Shown here one piece after another: positions 32,927 through 41,421 of a stretch of DNA of 64,000 bases. Source of the DNA: Sulfurospirillum sp001602955 (GTDB lineage Bacteria; Campylobacterota; Campylobacteria; Campylobacterales; Sulfurospirillaceae). The first letter of the stretch is position 1, and every line of letters starts with the position of its first letter. The position numbers were made by a program, and so were the translations under genes. Below the pieces are notes generated by a model. The model saw only the letters and a program-made list of their open reading frames with translations, did not search any database and was not told the origin of the DNA. Location: positions 124,001 through 188,000 of the forward strand of contig LVAC01000022.1 in the NCBI GenBank assembly GCA_001602955.1. The letters run 5' to 3'.

Positions 32927-35098
32927 TTACGGATATTCGGACGACGCTTGTTTGACCTCTTTGCGCTTCACATGTAAGATAAATTCCGTATAGCCGTTCG
33001 GCTGGCATCGACCTTTAAAAATAAGTTCGCATGCGGCTTGAAAGGCGATGCTCTTGCTAAAATGCGGTGCCATCGGGCGGTATTTTGGATCATGCGCATT
33101 TTGGGTATCAACGACGCGTGCCATTTTTTCCAAGATTTCTTTGAGCTCTTTCTCGTCGATGATACCGTGGTGTAACCAATTGGCAAGATGTTGGCTCGAA
33201 ATACGAAGCGTCGCTCGATCTTCCATCAACTCAATATTATGAATATCGGGAACTTTGGAACAACCGATACCTTGCTCGACCCAACGCACAACGTAGCCTA
33301 AAATACTTTGGACGTTATTTTCGACCTCTTGCGTCACCTCTTCACGTGAAAGCGTACGATCTAACAACGGCGGCGTTAAAATGTCTTCGACGCATGCAAT
33401 TTTGCGCGTTCGAATTTCTTCAAGCTTTTTAAAAACATTCACGTCGTGATAATGCAATGCGTGTAATGTCGCTGCCGTCGGGGAAGGAACCCACGCCGTC
33501 GTAGCACCTGAGCGCAGATGAGCGATTTTTTGCGTTAGCATTTTTTGCATCGCGTCGGGCATCGTCCACATGCCTTTGCCGATTTGCGCATGCAAAGCAA
33601 ATCCGGATTCAAGTGCGATATCGACGTTACGGTTTTCATACGCTTTGAGCCAAATGCTTTGTTTCATCTCCTCTTTGGGTAAAACCGGACCGTACTCCAT
33701 ACAACTGTGGATTTCATCGCCCGTTCGATCTAAAAAGCCCGTATTGACAAAAAAAACACGCTCTTTCGCTCGCCTGATGCATTCTAAAAGATTGATGCTC
33801 GTGCGTCTTTCTTCGTCCATAATGCCCATCTTAATCGTATACGCAGGTAGTCCTAATACCTCTTCGACGCGTGCGAAAACTTCATTGACGTAGGAAATTT
33901 CTTCAGGTCCGTGACATTTGGGTTTGACGATATAGATATTGGAGGCAACACTATTACGCAATCCGCTCTCTTTTTTAAGGTCGTGAAGTGCACACAATGC
34001 CGTTACAAATGCATCTAATAATCCCTCGGCGATCGGTTTATCGTTACATGTAACGCAAGAACTCATCATATGAAGCCCGACGTTTCGAATCAATAAAAGA
34101 GCGCGTCCTTTAAGAACAAACGGCGTACCGTCTTTGGAAAGAAACGTTTTGTCGGGGTTGAGTGCACGTACGATCGTTTGAGCTTTATGTTCAAAGCTGA
34201 CGCTTAAATCACCTTTCATCATTCCGAGCCAATGACGGTAAATGCGAATTTTATCTTCCGTATCGACCGCGGCAACGGAATCCTCGCAATCTTGAATTAC
34301 GCTCAGCGCCGATTCGAGTATTATATCTTGAATACCCGCAAGATTTGCCTGGCCTATCGTGCCGTTACGATCTAAACGAATTTCGACATGTAAGCCGTTA
34401 TTTTGCAATAAAAGACTGCTTGGATCACAACGTTCTCCCGTATATCCAACCCATTGTTCAGGTTCGCGAAGCAAAACGTCGTTTCCGCCTAAACATTGTG
34501 CCGTTAGTACATTTCCTTCCAAACGAAAGGCTTCAACGTCGGCATAGCTACCTGAGCTTAAAGGAAAAGTGCGATCTAAAAAAGCATAAGCGAATTCAAA
34601 AACTTTTTCGCCGCGCTTGGGATTATAAGAGGATCGTTTTTCGTACGGTTCGGCATCTTCAATGACATCCGTGCCGTACAGTGCATCGAGCAAACTTCCC
34701 CATCGCGCGTTAGCGGCATTGAGCGCATAACGCGCATTGTCTGCCGGGACGACTAACTGCGGTGCGGCAATCTCGGAAATTTCCGGATCCATCATGCCGA
34801 CGGTAATTTCAAACGGCTCTTTTTCATCTAAGTAATAGCCGATCTCTTTTAAAAAAGCGATATGTTCTTCTTGATTGAACGTTTTTTGATGGTTCTTATA
34901 CCACATGTCAAGTTGGGACTGAAATACGTCTCGTTTTCGTAGTAGTTGGATATTACGAGGTCCAAAATCCAACACCGCCGTTTCAAAACCGTTCCAAAAA
35001 GCTTCAACGCTTATGCCGGTGTCGGGTAAAACTTCATTACCGATAAAATCGTACAGTGCCGTATCGATCTGCAATGTTCCGTACGCGATGCTTTTCAT
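32927..35098 (-). CDS. glcB: Malate synthase G
   Basis: Cytoplasmic enzyme condensing glyoxylate and acetyl-CoA to malate. At 723 residues it has the length of the monomeric G isoform. FVNTGFLDRTGDEIHSCMEYGP and GKGMWTMPDAM are signature stretches, with the catalytic Arg/Glu/Asp set expected there; IYIVKPKCHGPEEI is also diagnostic. No isocitrate lyase or glycolate oxidase gene is beside it, so its source of glyoxylate is not visible here. A monocistronic unit with its own terminator. Confidence 0.95.
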   Translation of the reverse strand: MKSIAYGTLQIDTALYDFIGNEVLPDTGISVEAFWNGFETAVLDFGPRNIQLLRKRDVFQSQLDMWYKNHQKTFNQEEHIAFLKEIGYYLDEKEPFEITVGMMDPEISEIAAPQLVVPADNARYALNAANARWGSLLDALYGTDVIEDAEPYEKRSSYNPKRGEKVFEFAYAFLDRTFPLSSGSYADVEAFRLEGNVLTAQCLGGNDVLLREPEQWVGYTGERCDPSSLLLQNNGLHVEIRLDRNGTIGQANLAGIQDIILESALSVIQDCEDSVAAVDTEDKIRIYRHWLGMMKGDLSVSFEHKAQTIVRALNPDKTFLSKDGTPFVLKGRALLLIRNVGLHMMSSCVTCNDKPIAEGLLDAFVTALCALHDLKKESGLRNSVASNIYIVKPKCHGPEEISYVNEVFARVEEVLGLPAYTIKMGIMDEERRTSINLLECIRRAKERVFFVNTGFLDRTGDEIHSCMEYGPVLPKEEMKQSIWLKAYENRNVDIALESGFALHAQIGKGMWTMPDAMQKMLTQKIAHLRSGATTAWVPSPTAATLHALHYHDVNVFKKLEEIRTRKIACVEDILTPPLLDRTLSREEVTQEVENNVQSILGYVVRWVEQGIGCSKVPDIHNIELMEDRATLRISSQHLANWLHHGIIDEKELKEILEKMARVVDTQNAHDPKYRPMAPHFSKSIAFQAACELIFKGRCQPNGYTEFILHVKRKEVKQASSEYP

Positions 35099-35162
35099 TT
35101 TTCTTCCTTTTAATCCGTTAAGATTACCACAGCCTTATGATATTAATCTGTCAATCCATTGC

Positions 35163-35543
35163 TCAGTGCTGTGCCCATTGCCATAAGCCGAAGCACCAAA
35201 TCACTAGGCATACGCCGATGCTCAAAAAAACGACGGTACTGCCCATATCTTTAGCGCGTCCGGCCATTTCATGATGCTCGAGCGTCACCAGATCGGTTAC
35301 GCGTTCGATCGCACTGTTAATCGCTTCGGCAATCAATATGCCCGTCAGTGAAGAAAACATGAGAAGTTTATACCACAACTCTAACGAGAAGAACCATAAA
35401 AGCGGGATCAAGACACACACGGCAACCAATTCGATTCGAAACGAAGTTTCCGTTAATAAAAGGTCTTTCAGTCCCTTAAGCGCATACGAAGTATTTTTAA
35501 TAAAATGGTATTTGGGTTGATTTCTCACGTACATCCTTTGCAT
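35163..35543 (-). CDS. dgkA: Diacylglycerol kinase
   Basis: Small three-helix membrane enzyme, 126 residues, that phosphorylates diacylglycerol so it can re-enter phospholipid synthesis. The signature AEAINSAIERVTDL is present, with the catalytic Glu in this block. The N-terminal polar helix is NTSYALKGLKDLL. It lies 64 bp downstream of glcB on the same strand. I see no operon partner. Confidence 0.93.
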   Translation of the reverse strand: MQRMYVRNQPKYHFIKNTSYALKGLKDLLLTETSFRIELVAVCVLIPLLWFFSLELWYKLLMFSSLTGILIAEAINSAIERVTDLVTLEHHEMAGRAKDMGSTVVFLSIGVCLVIWCFGLWQWAQH

Positions 35544-35609
35544 CGATATTCAAAATAAAAGCAATCATTTCAATTATGTTTTTTACTATGACGGTACGAA
35601 AACGTTTAA

Positions 35610-35862
35610 CAACAAGCCGTGACGATCACGCTTTGCCGACCTGCCGCCAACTTGGCTCTTAAAGAGTTTACCTCACCGAATGTTAAAAAACCCGACGGAA
35701 GCGAAGTCAATCCGAAAACGGCACTTCAAGGCTTGATGAATGCCGGTAAAGAGGCTTCACCCTCATCGAAGGTATCAGCGTTACAAAACCGCCGATAGTA
35801 GCGGCCGTTTGAAAAATCCGGAGTTGCATACCGCCAGTTTTTCACATCCTACTTGGTCGTAA
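35610..35862 (+). pseudogene. Frameshifted relic of an unidentified protein gene
   Basis: The 333 bp between dgkA and the next gene hold no intact gene. On the plus strand three protein-like segments follow one another in different frames: one reading ITLCRPAANLALKEFT then KKPDGSEVNPKTALQG (to about 35753), one reading GFTLIEGISVTKPP (about 35752-35795), and one reading TADSSGRLKNPELHTASF and ending at a stop at 35860-35862. No start codon with a ribosome site precedes them. The composition resembles real coding sequence, so I read it as a decayed gene; the family is not recognised. Confidence 0.4.
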
Positions 35863-35876
35863 TTGCATCAATGCGG

Positions 35877-36191
35877 TTACGATCGTTCCTCAAAACAGAT
35901 ATTTTTTGCCACATACCATTTGACGATAGCCAAAGTCGAATAATTCATCTCCCGCTGCACCGGAGGAATGGAAGCAATACGCATCTTGGAACTCACAATG
36001 CCGCTAATCAGCGTTAAAAATAGAAAAAAAGCAATGCCGATCCATACGTTGTACGTATATCCCAGCCAACCGCCTAAAAGAAGCGGCGTAAAACTGATCG
36101 CCGTATACACTACGACCATCATCAAACGACACTTAAAACCTCGAACACGAGGCACCGGCTCGATGAGAGGCGGTAAAGAATCGTCGCTCAT
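35877..36191 (-). CDS. Small two-helix membrane protein
   Basis: A 104-residue protein of unknown function. Residues about 26-46 and 49-68 are hydrophobic helices, flanked by a Pro-rich N-terminus (PPLIEPVPRVRGFKCR) and a polar C-terminus ending ICFEERS. Its ATG immediately follows the yajQ stop, so it is translated with yajQ. It is the last gene of the long minus-strand block from the glutathionylspermidine-synthase-like gene. Confidence 0.7.
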   Translation of the reverse strand: MSDDSLPPLIEPVPRVRGFKCRLMMVVVYTAISFTPLLLGGWLGYTYNVWIGIAFFLFLTLISGIVSSKMRIASIPPVQREMNYSTLAIVKWYVAKNICFEERS

Positions 36192-36689
36192 CTATTTTAA
36201 GTTGGTAAAATTGACCGGAAAATCAAAATCGCATCCACGAATCGCTTTGATCGCTTCTTGCAAATCATCGATCGACTTACCCTCGACTCTTACGACGTCG
36301 CCGCGAATCGAAGCTTGAACTTTGAGTTTAAGCTCTTTGATCTCTTTAACGATTTTTTTGGCATCGTCGCTTGAAATCGCATCGACGATCGCAACCGTTA
36401 CTTTCGTATTGCCTCCGCTTGAAGGTTCGCGTTTGCTCTCTTTTAACGCTTTGGCGGAAATATCACGCTTGATCGCTTCAGAAATCAAGGCATCGACCAT
36501 CGCGTCGGCTTTGTTATCACTAGTCGTAATCAGCGTAAACGCTTTGTTCTTTTCGTTATAATCAAACTCACATGTAATCCCTTTAAAGTCCCAACGGTTG
36601 GTGATCACTTTTTTTGCTTGTTCGTAAGCGTCTTTGAGTTTTTGTTTATCGATCTCGGCCGTAATATCAAAACTGTGTTCTTTCGCCAT
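36192..36689 (-). CDS. yajQ: YajQ-family nucleotide-binding protein
   Basis: A 165-residue cytoplasmic protein of the UPF0234/YajQ family. MAKEHSFDITAEIDKQKLKDAYEQAKK is the typical start, GITCEFDYNEK and the RDISAKALKESKREPSSGG loop are conserved. Some YajQ members bind cyclic di-GMP or nucleic acid; the role in this phylum is not established. The gene is next to the 2-hydroxyacid dehydrogenase gene, the same order as in Campylobacter. Confidence 0.92.
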   Translation of the reverse strand: MAKEHSFDITAEIDKQKLKDAYEQAKKVITNRWDFKGITCEFDYNEKNKAFTLITTSDNKADAMVDALISEAIKRDISAKALKESKREPSSGGNTKVTVAIVDAISSDDAKKIVKEIKELKLKVQASIRGDVVRVEGKSIDDLQEAIKAIRGCDFDFPVNFTNLK

Positions 36690-36698
36690 ACGTTCTCC

Positions 36699-37631
36699 TT
36701 ATCGGTTTAAAAATGTTTGAATGTTTTGAACAACCAAGTCCATAAGCTTTTTGCGTGCTTCCATGCTTGCCCACGCAATATGCGGCGTGATGATGAGGCG
36801 TTCTTGATGTTTAACATGTAAGAGTGGATGATGCGCTTTCATCGGTTCGATTTCTAAGACGTCAAGCCCGACGTACAGCTCTTTTTCATCGATAATTTTT
36901 GCTAACGCCGCTTCATCGACGATACCGCCGCGACCGACGTTCACAAGTACGCTACCCTCTTTGAGTATCGCTAACGCGTGTGCATCGATTATGTTTTTCG
37001 TTTGAGGATTCAAGGGTGCGTGAATCGTGATAATATCGCACGTTTTAAGCATTGTTTCCAGCGGCAAACGCTCGTACGCGGCATCGTTGTTGGCACCGCT
37101 TGTCGAATAATACGTCACTTCCGCACCAAACGCCGTCGCAATTTTGGCAACCTCTTTGCCGATAGTTCCAAGACCGATAATGCCCCAACGTTTTCCCTTG
37201 ATTTCCCAAAACGGTTTTTCGATATGCGTAAAACTTGCGGCTTTCACCCAACCGCCGTTTTTGACGAAATCGTTATAATATGCACTTTTACCGATGAGAT
37301 CCAACACTAACATAACGGTCGTTTGTGCAACCGAAGCGGTCGAATATCCTGCTACGTTTTTGACCTCAATGCCTTTGGCTTTCGCATATTCCAAATCCAC
37401 GTTGTTCGTTCCCGTTGCAGTCACGCAAATCAGTTTGATATTGGGACATGCATCCATCACTTCTTGATCAATCACGACTTTATTGCTCAAAACGATCTGT
37501 GCATCCGCAATATGGGCTATTCGCTCGTCCGTACGCGTCGTATCAAATGTTTTGAACTCGCCCAATGCATGAAATGCACTTAAATCGATATCGTTTCCCA
37601 ATGTTCCGGCATCTAAAAAAACTATTGTCAT
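36699..37631 (-). CDS. D-2-hydroxyacid dehydrogenase
   Basis: A 310-residue NAD-dependent oxidoreductase reducing a 2-keto acid to a D-2-hydroxy acid. Rossmann motif GLGTIGKEVAKIATAFGAEV at about 150-170, the catalytic Arg in NVGRGGIVDE, Glu in VLEIEP and His in ITPHIAWAS. Substrate could be hydroxypyruvate, glyoxylate or phenylpyruvate-like acids. It lies 3 bp after the glutathionylspermidine-synthase-like gene and 9 bp before yajQ in one block. Confidence 0.9.
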   Translation of the reverse strand: MTIVFLDAGTLGNDIDLSAFHALGEFKTFDTTRTDERIAHIADAQIVLSNKVVIDQEVMDACPNIKLICVTATGTNNVDLEYAKAKGIEVKNVAGYSTASVAQTTVMLVLDLIGKSAYYNDFVKNGGWVKAASFTHIEKPFWEIKGKRWGIIGLGTIGKEVAKIATAFGAEVTYYSTSGANNDAAYERLPLETMLKTCDIITIHAPLNPQTKNIIDAHALAILKEGSVLVNVGRGGIVDEAALAKIIDEKELYVGLDVLEIEPMKAHHPLLHVKHQERLIITPHIAWASMEARKKLMDLVVQNIQTFLNR

Positions 37632-37634
37632 ACC

Positions 37635-38816
37635 CTAATCCTTAATACGATGTCCTACGAATTTCGAGAAGTTTTCCATAATGAGTCCACCGCGTCTAAA
37701 ACCAAGACCGCATCCCTCATATGCAAAGAAAACACCCGCTTGGTAAGAACGGTTTTCATTGTCTTTGGGGAGTTCAACGTATTCTTGATAAATCGGTTTA
37801 AACCCTTTATAGTCGCCTTCCGTTTTTTCGATGACGTTCATCGCTTCGTCAAAAATAACGGTGTTAGCACCCTCACGTCCGAAAGCACGTTTTTCAACCT
37901 GTTTTTTACCCTTAAGCGGCTCGAACGACGTTTCTAACAATAAAGGATGGTTCGGGAAAAGATCCCAAAGAATTTTCATAAACGCCTTACTTTGAAACAG
38001 AAGGGTATAGGCAGGATTGAGAATAATCGCTTGTTGTTCGCGGACGATCTCGTCTAACAACAACGCCAAGTCGCCCTCTTCGATCGCAATATTTTCCCAC
38101 GGAACGAGTTTAAACCAATACTCGAAATTTTCGTCGCCTTTAAAAATACCTTCTTTGCCGTTGAAGCCGACCTCATCGACATACGCAAAGTCGGTATGAA
38201 ATCCTGCTTCGTTGGCGGCGATTTGTAAAAAACGAACCGTATTTTCATCTTCAATACTTCCGCGAATCGATGAAAAAAGAATTTTCCACCCTTCATAATA
38301 CTGCGCAAAATCTTCCGTGTCGCCGCCTAAAACGACCAAGCGTTTAAAATTTTCTTTAAGTGCTTCAAATACGGTGTTGAACTGCTGGGCTTCGTCCATT
38401 CCGTTTGCTTTGAGCATCGCCCACTGAATAATCGCCGTTTCATACAACGAAGTCGGCGTATCGGCGTTAAATTCAAGCAACTTAATCGGTTTCCCGTCCA
38501 CGCCTCCTGCGAAATCGAAACGCCCGTAAAGATGCCAATGCACGTCGTTTTCCCACGAATTTTTGATCAGTTCCACCAAATTAAAAGGGATATTGAGTTC
38601 ATGAAAAAGATTGTTATCGATAACGTACTGCCCTGCTTCCGCGTACATGTCGTACAATTCGTTCGCTGCTTCGTAGTACGCTTCCGCCTCTTGCGGCGTA
38701 ATCATGACCAACTCGTCCGCAACATACGACGTTTGGTCTTGATCCGTGTGCCAATAAAAACCGATGGATTCTAAAAATTCTTTGCTTAAAGGTTTAATTT
38801 TTTCTACATGTAACAT
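37635..38816 (-). CDS. Glutathionylspermidine synthase-like ATP-grasp protein
   Basis: A 393-residue ATP-grasp enzyme with the fold of the synthetase half of glutathionylspermidine synthase. Conserved stretches include GRFDFAGGVDGKPIKLLEFNADTPT, LLETSFEP, KRAFGREGANT and the C-terminal GCGLGFRRGG. The amidase half found in E. coli Gss is absent. It probably joins a carboxylate to an amine, but Campylobacterota generally lack glutathione, so the true substrates are unknown. It lies 2 bp after the UPF0323 lipoprotein gene. Confidence 0.88.
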   Translation of the reverse strand: MLHVEKIKPLSKEFLESIGFYWHTDQDQTSYVADELVMITPQEAEAYYEAANELYDMYAEAGQYVIDNNLFHELNIPFNLVELIKNSWENDVHWHLYGRFDFAGGVDGKPIKLLEFNADTPTSLYETAIIQWAMLKANGMDEAQQFNTVFEALKENFKRLVVLGGDTEDFAQYYEGWKILFSSIRGSIEDENTVRFLQIAANEAGFHTDFAYVDEVGFNGKEGIFKGDENFEYWFKLVPWENIAIEEGDLALLLDEIVREQQAIILNPAYTLLFQSKAFMKILWDLFPNHPLLLETSFEPLKGKKQVEKRAFGREGANTVIFDEAMNVIEKTEGDYKGFKPIYQEYVELPKDNENRSYQAGVFFAYEGCGLGFRRGGLIMENFSKFVGHRIKD

Positions 38817-38818
38817 GA

Positions 38819-39457
38819 TTAACTTCCATAACTGCTAGGGGTACTTGAACTTGACGATCCGCTAGACGATGAGCCTGACGTTCCGGAGCTTCCGCCGAAA
38901 AATCCGCTGCTTTTCGTCGCACTGCTGCTCGGAGTCGTCGTAGCGGCAGGCTTGTTAAAACTGGTACTGCTTCGCGTATACGCTTGGGGCGTTTTGTACG
39001 TCGTGGCACGCTGGTTTTGATAATTGGCATTACCGAAAAGTTTGTTACCGATCCAACTGCCGATCATCGCTCCGGCGATACTGGAGAGCAATACACCGCC
39101 AAGTCCCATACCGCCGGAACTCATTTGAGGATTGGTCAATGCCGAAGTGTTGTTGTCGATTTTTTTGGCTTCATCTTGAACTAACGCGTCAATTTCCGAT
39201 TGAGATAACAAACGCTCGGTTCCGTCTAAACCTCGAACAACGACTCGCGTACCGCCGGAACTCGGGTACTCTTCGGCAATTTTATATACACCCGGAGCCG
39301 TTTCGTCGACAATCACGGTTGCACCCTGCGTTTTCGCCGCTTCGGCTAACGCGTTTTTATTTTCGTCTTTGCTATCACATCCTTGTAATCCTGCGATAAC
39401 AAGGACACCGAGCCCTCCCGCGATCATATAATCGGATATTTTTCGTACATATTTCAT
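38819..39457 (-). CDS. UPF0323-family lipoprotein
   Basis: A 212-residue lipoprotein. The signal peptide ends in lipobox LQGC near residues 24-27. GGTRVVVRGLDGTERLLSQSEIDAL is the conserved core, followed by a glycine-zipper-like GVLLSSIAGAMIGSWIGNKLFG. The C-terminal 45 residues are almost pure Ser, Thr and Gly. The family is restricted to Campylobacterota (Cj0371/HP0232 type) with no established biochemical role. It is 7 bp after the HTH gene and 2 bp before the ATP-grasp gene. Confidence 0.9.
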   Translation of the reverse strand: MKYVRKISDYMIAGGLGVLVIAGLQGCDSKDENKNALAEAAKTQGATVIVDETAPGVYKIAEEYPSSGGTRVVVRGLDGTERLLSQSEIDALVQDEAKKIDNNTSALTNPQMSSGGMGLGGVLLSSIAGAMIGSWIGNKLFGNANYQNQRATTYKTPQAYTRSSTSFNKPAATTTPSSSATKSSGFFGGSSGTSGSSSSGSSSSSTPSSYGS

Positions 39458-39464
39458 TCGCGTT

Positions 39465-40172
39465 TTATTCTCCTAAAATTTCTTTGAGTTTCTTACCTTT
39501 TTTAATAAAGATTTTTCCGTTTTTATCTAAAACGTCATTGAGCTGATTCGCTTTTTTTGTTAATACGTCGTTGATTTGCTGTTTTTCTTTCTTCGAAAAC
39601 CCTTTTTCCTTTAAATAACTTCTCAAATCGCGCCAATCGCTGTACGATTCTAAAAGTTCTTCTTCCTCTTGAACGCTCTCATCCTCTTCTTCGTCCGTTA
39701 TATCGACTTCTTCTACGTATCCGTGTTCCGCCGCTGTGCGTTGAAACGTAGTTGACGGGGGAGAAGTCACTTCTGAAGCAACACCGATTTGCCGATTGGC
39801 GAGTGCTAAAATTGCTTTGAGCTGCTCGTCTCTTTCTTTATAAATCATCTCGATTTTTTCTTTCGACTCGATCAACAAACGTTCTTTGTCGGCGACCAAA
39901 CGCTCTTTATCGCTTTCTAACTTCTCGTTTTTTTGTTTGAGTTCTTCGACTTGATTTTTGAGCAGTTCAATATAAGCACTCTCCGCCGTATTATTGTCCG
40001 TCGCTTTACGAGAAGAAAGGCTCTCTTTTGAAGACGTTTTCGTTAGTAAAATATATTTCACACCTTCTTCGACGACACTTTGTAAAGAGCCTCGTCGCAA
40101 TCGGTTGTATATCGCCTCTTTACTCACGCCTAAAAGTTTCGCCGCTTCGGTAACGGTTAGTTTTTTTTCCAT
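39465..40172 (-). CDS. HTH plus coiled-coil DNA-binding protein
   Basis: A 235-residue protein. Residues 1-45 are a MerR/excisionase-like helix-turn-helix (TVTEAAKLLGVSKEAIYNRLRRGSL). Residues about 70-125 form a charged coiled coil (KLESDKERLVADKERLLIES). An acidic stretch (DITDEEEDESVQEEEE) and a basic C-terminal domain follow. The layout suggests DNA binding by the head and oligomerisation by the coil, as in nucleoid-associated or segregation-type proteins. Related genes occur in Campylobacter, but no function is known to me. It sits between rpsU and the UPF0323 gene. Confidence 0.78.
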   Translation of the reverse strand: MEKKLTVTEAAKLLGVSKEAIYNRLRRGSLQSVVEEGVKYILLTKTSSKESLSSRKATDNNTAESAYIELLKNQVEELKQKNEKLESDKERLVADKERLLIESKEKIEMIYKERDEQLKAILALANRQIGVASEVTSPPSTTFQRTAAEHGYVEEVDITDEEEDESVQEEEELLESYSDWRDLRSYLKEKGFSKKEKQQINDVLTKKANQLNDVLDKNGKIFIKKGKKLKEILGE

Positions 40173-40276
40173 AAATTACGACCTTTACTAACGAAAAGAA
40201 GTTGATTGGTGCTGTATGGTATCATAGCTTTAATTAGTTTTATTTTAGACAGAAGATTTGAAGCGATAAAGAAGAA

Positions 40277-40298
40277 GCCAAGAAGCTAACTTCTTGGC
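40277..40298 (-). terminator. Terminator after rpsU
   Basis: A perfect 9-bp stem, GCCAAGAAG and CTTCTTGGC, with loop CTAA, just past the rpsU stop. On the minus strand it is followed by TTCTTCTTT. It separates rpsU from the HTH gene. Confidence 0.75.
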
Positions 40299-40306
40299 CG
40301 TGTGTG

Positions 40307-40519
40307 TTAGAGTCTTGACTCGTAACGGCGAAGCATATAAAGTCGTTTAAGTTGTTTTTTACGAGCACTGATTTTATCTTTTTTGCGTTTTTCAGTCGCA
40401 GTTTCATAAAAGCGTCTTGCACGTACTTCCGTAACAACTAAGTTACGATCAACTTGTTTTTTAAACTTACGATACGCCTCGTCAAACGATTCATTAGGAT
40501 GTACTTTAATTCCCGGCAT
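40307..40519 (-). CDS. rpsU: Ribosomal protein bS21
   Basis: Small-subunit ribosomal protein, 70 residues, highly basic. MPGIKVHPNESFDEAYRKFKKQVDRNL is the conserved N-terminal half, and the C-terminus is Lys/Arg-rich. It binds near the 3' end of 16S rRNA and helps initiation. Here it is monocistronic with its own terminator and not in the rpsU-dnaG-rpoD arrangement of enterobacteria, matching Campylobacter, where it lies next to the UPF0323 lipoprotein and ccoG-like genes. Confidence 0.97.
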   Translation of the reverse strand: MPGIKVHPNESFDEAYRKFKKQVDRNLVVTEVRARRFYETATEKRKKDKISARKKQLKRLYMLRRYESRL

Positions 40520-40661
40520 ACTCTATCCACCACCTTTCTGATGAATTTGAGAAGGCATTCTATCTAAATTTATGTACATTTAAGCTTAAAACATCGTGTT
40601 ACGATTAATTGATTTAAAAAAGTAATTTTTTAGAAATTTGACGATAAAAATCGAAAAAGGC

Positions 40662-40691
40662 TTGACTTTCTACGTCAACATTGAGTATACT
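40662..40691 (+). promoter_or_regulatory. Promoter with overlapping inverted repeat upstream of the resolvase-like gene
   Basis: A -35-like TTGACT (40662-40667) and -10 TATACT (40686-40691), spaced 18 bp. An inverted repeat TTGAC-N7-GTCAA (40662-40678) covers the -35, a plausible operator for autoregulation. The rest of the 208-bp gap to rpsU is AT-rich. Confidence 0.6.
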
Positions 40692-40727
40692 GTTGCTATT
40701 TTAAAATGATAAAAAGGTGACAATTTT

Positions 40728-41396
40728 ATGATTATCGCGCTTTTAAAAAACAAAAATGACAATTCGCATATTACGATTCAGCAAAAGCAAATCTTAAAAT
40801 ATGCCCATCACAACGATCTCAAAATCGATACGACCGAGATTGAAAATTCAAATCCGAATTTGGATTTGGAGGAACGCAAAGAGTTTAAGGGCTTTTTACG
40901 CTCTTTATCCCCCAATGATCATTTGATTATCTTTGACCTTTCAACGTTTTCGAGCAACGTCGAAGAACTCGTCAAAGTGTTAGAATGCCTTCTTACGCGC
41001 TCTATTTCGGTTCATATCGCCGATGAAAGTATGCGTATCGACCTTCAATCCAGTCCTTTAGCCTTATTACAGCTTTTGGTCAAACAACGAGAGCTCAACA
41101 AAAAGCTTGAAAAAGAAAAAATGCAAGGTCGCCCTAAAGGCAGGATGTCCAAATCCAAGTTCGATATGCATCGCCCGTATATTATCGAACTTTTAGAACA
41201 AAAAACCTCTATTAGCGAAATCTCAAAAATCTTACATGTAAGCCGTACCTCTTTAAAAGACTATGTCAATTCCAGAGGACTGAAAGATCTTGTAAAAGCT
41301 AAAATTTCATTGCTTAAAACACCCAAAAAGGAGACTCCGCCTTTAAAAAACACGCCGCTTAAAGAGTGCTCTTTGATTCAACAATCTGAATCTTAA
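40728..41396 (+). CDS. Resolvase-like protein without catalytic residues, probable regulator
   Basis: A 222-residue protein with the fold order of a serine recombinase: N-terminal resolvase domain (about 1-130), a long helix (VKQRELNKKLEKEK), then a Hin-like HTH (GRPKGRMSK, then TSISEISKILHVSRTSLKDYV). The catalytic Ser of the usual YxRVS motif is missing (IIALLKNKND) and the active-site DRxxR is DLSTFSS, so it should not recombine DNA. It precedes ccoG by 25 bp, in one transcript. A DNA-binding repressor or activator role is inferred. Confidence 0.8.
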   Translation: MIIALLKNKNDNSHITIQQKQILKYAHHNDLKIDTTEIENSNPNLDLEERKEFKGFLRSLSPNDHLIIFDLSTFSSNVEELVKVLECLLTRSISVHIADESMRIDLQSSPLALLQLLVKQRELNKKLEKEKMQGRPKGRMSKSKFDMHRPYIIELLEQKTSISEISKILHVSRTSLKDYVNSRGLKDLVKAKISLLKTPKKETPPLKNTPLKECSLIQQSES

Positions 41397-41421
41397 AATA
41401 TTTACTATAAGGAATTACATA

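Noticed and set aside
32795..32977. Short plus-strand open frame after the oxidase promoter
   Set aside because: Lys/Arg-rich low-complexity product spanning the glcB terminator and running into glcB antisense.
40728..41396. Integrase/mobile element evidence from the resolvase-like gene
   Set aside because: Catalytic residues are missing, no inverted ends or target duplication are seen, and it is co-directional with ccoG.
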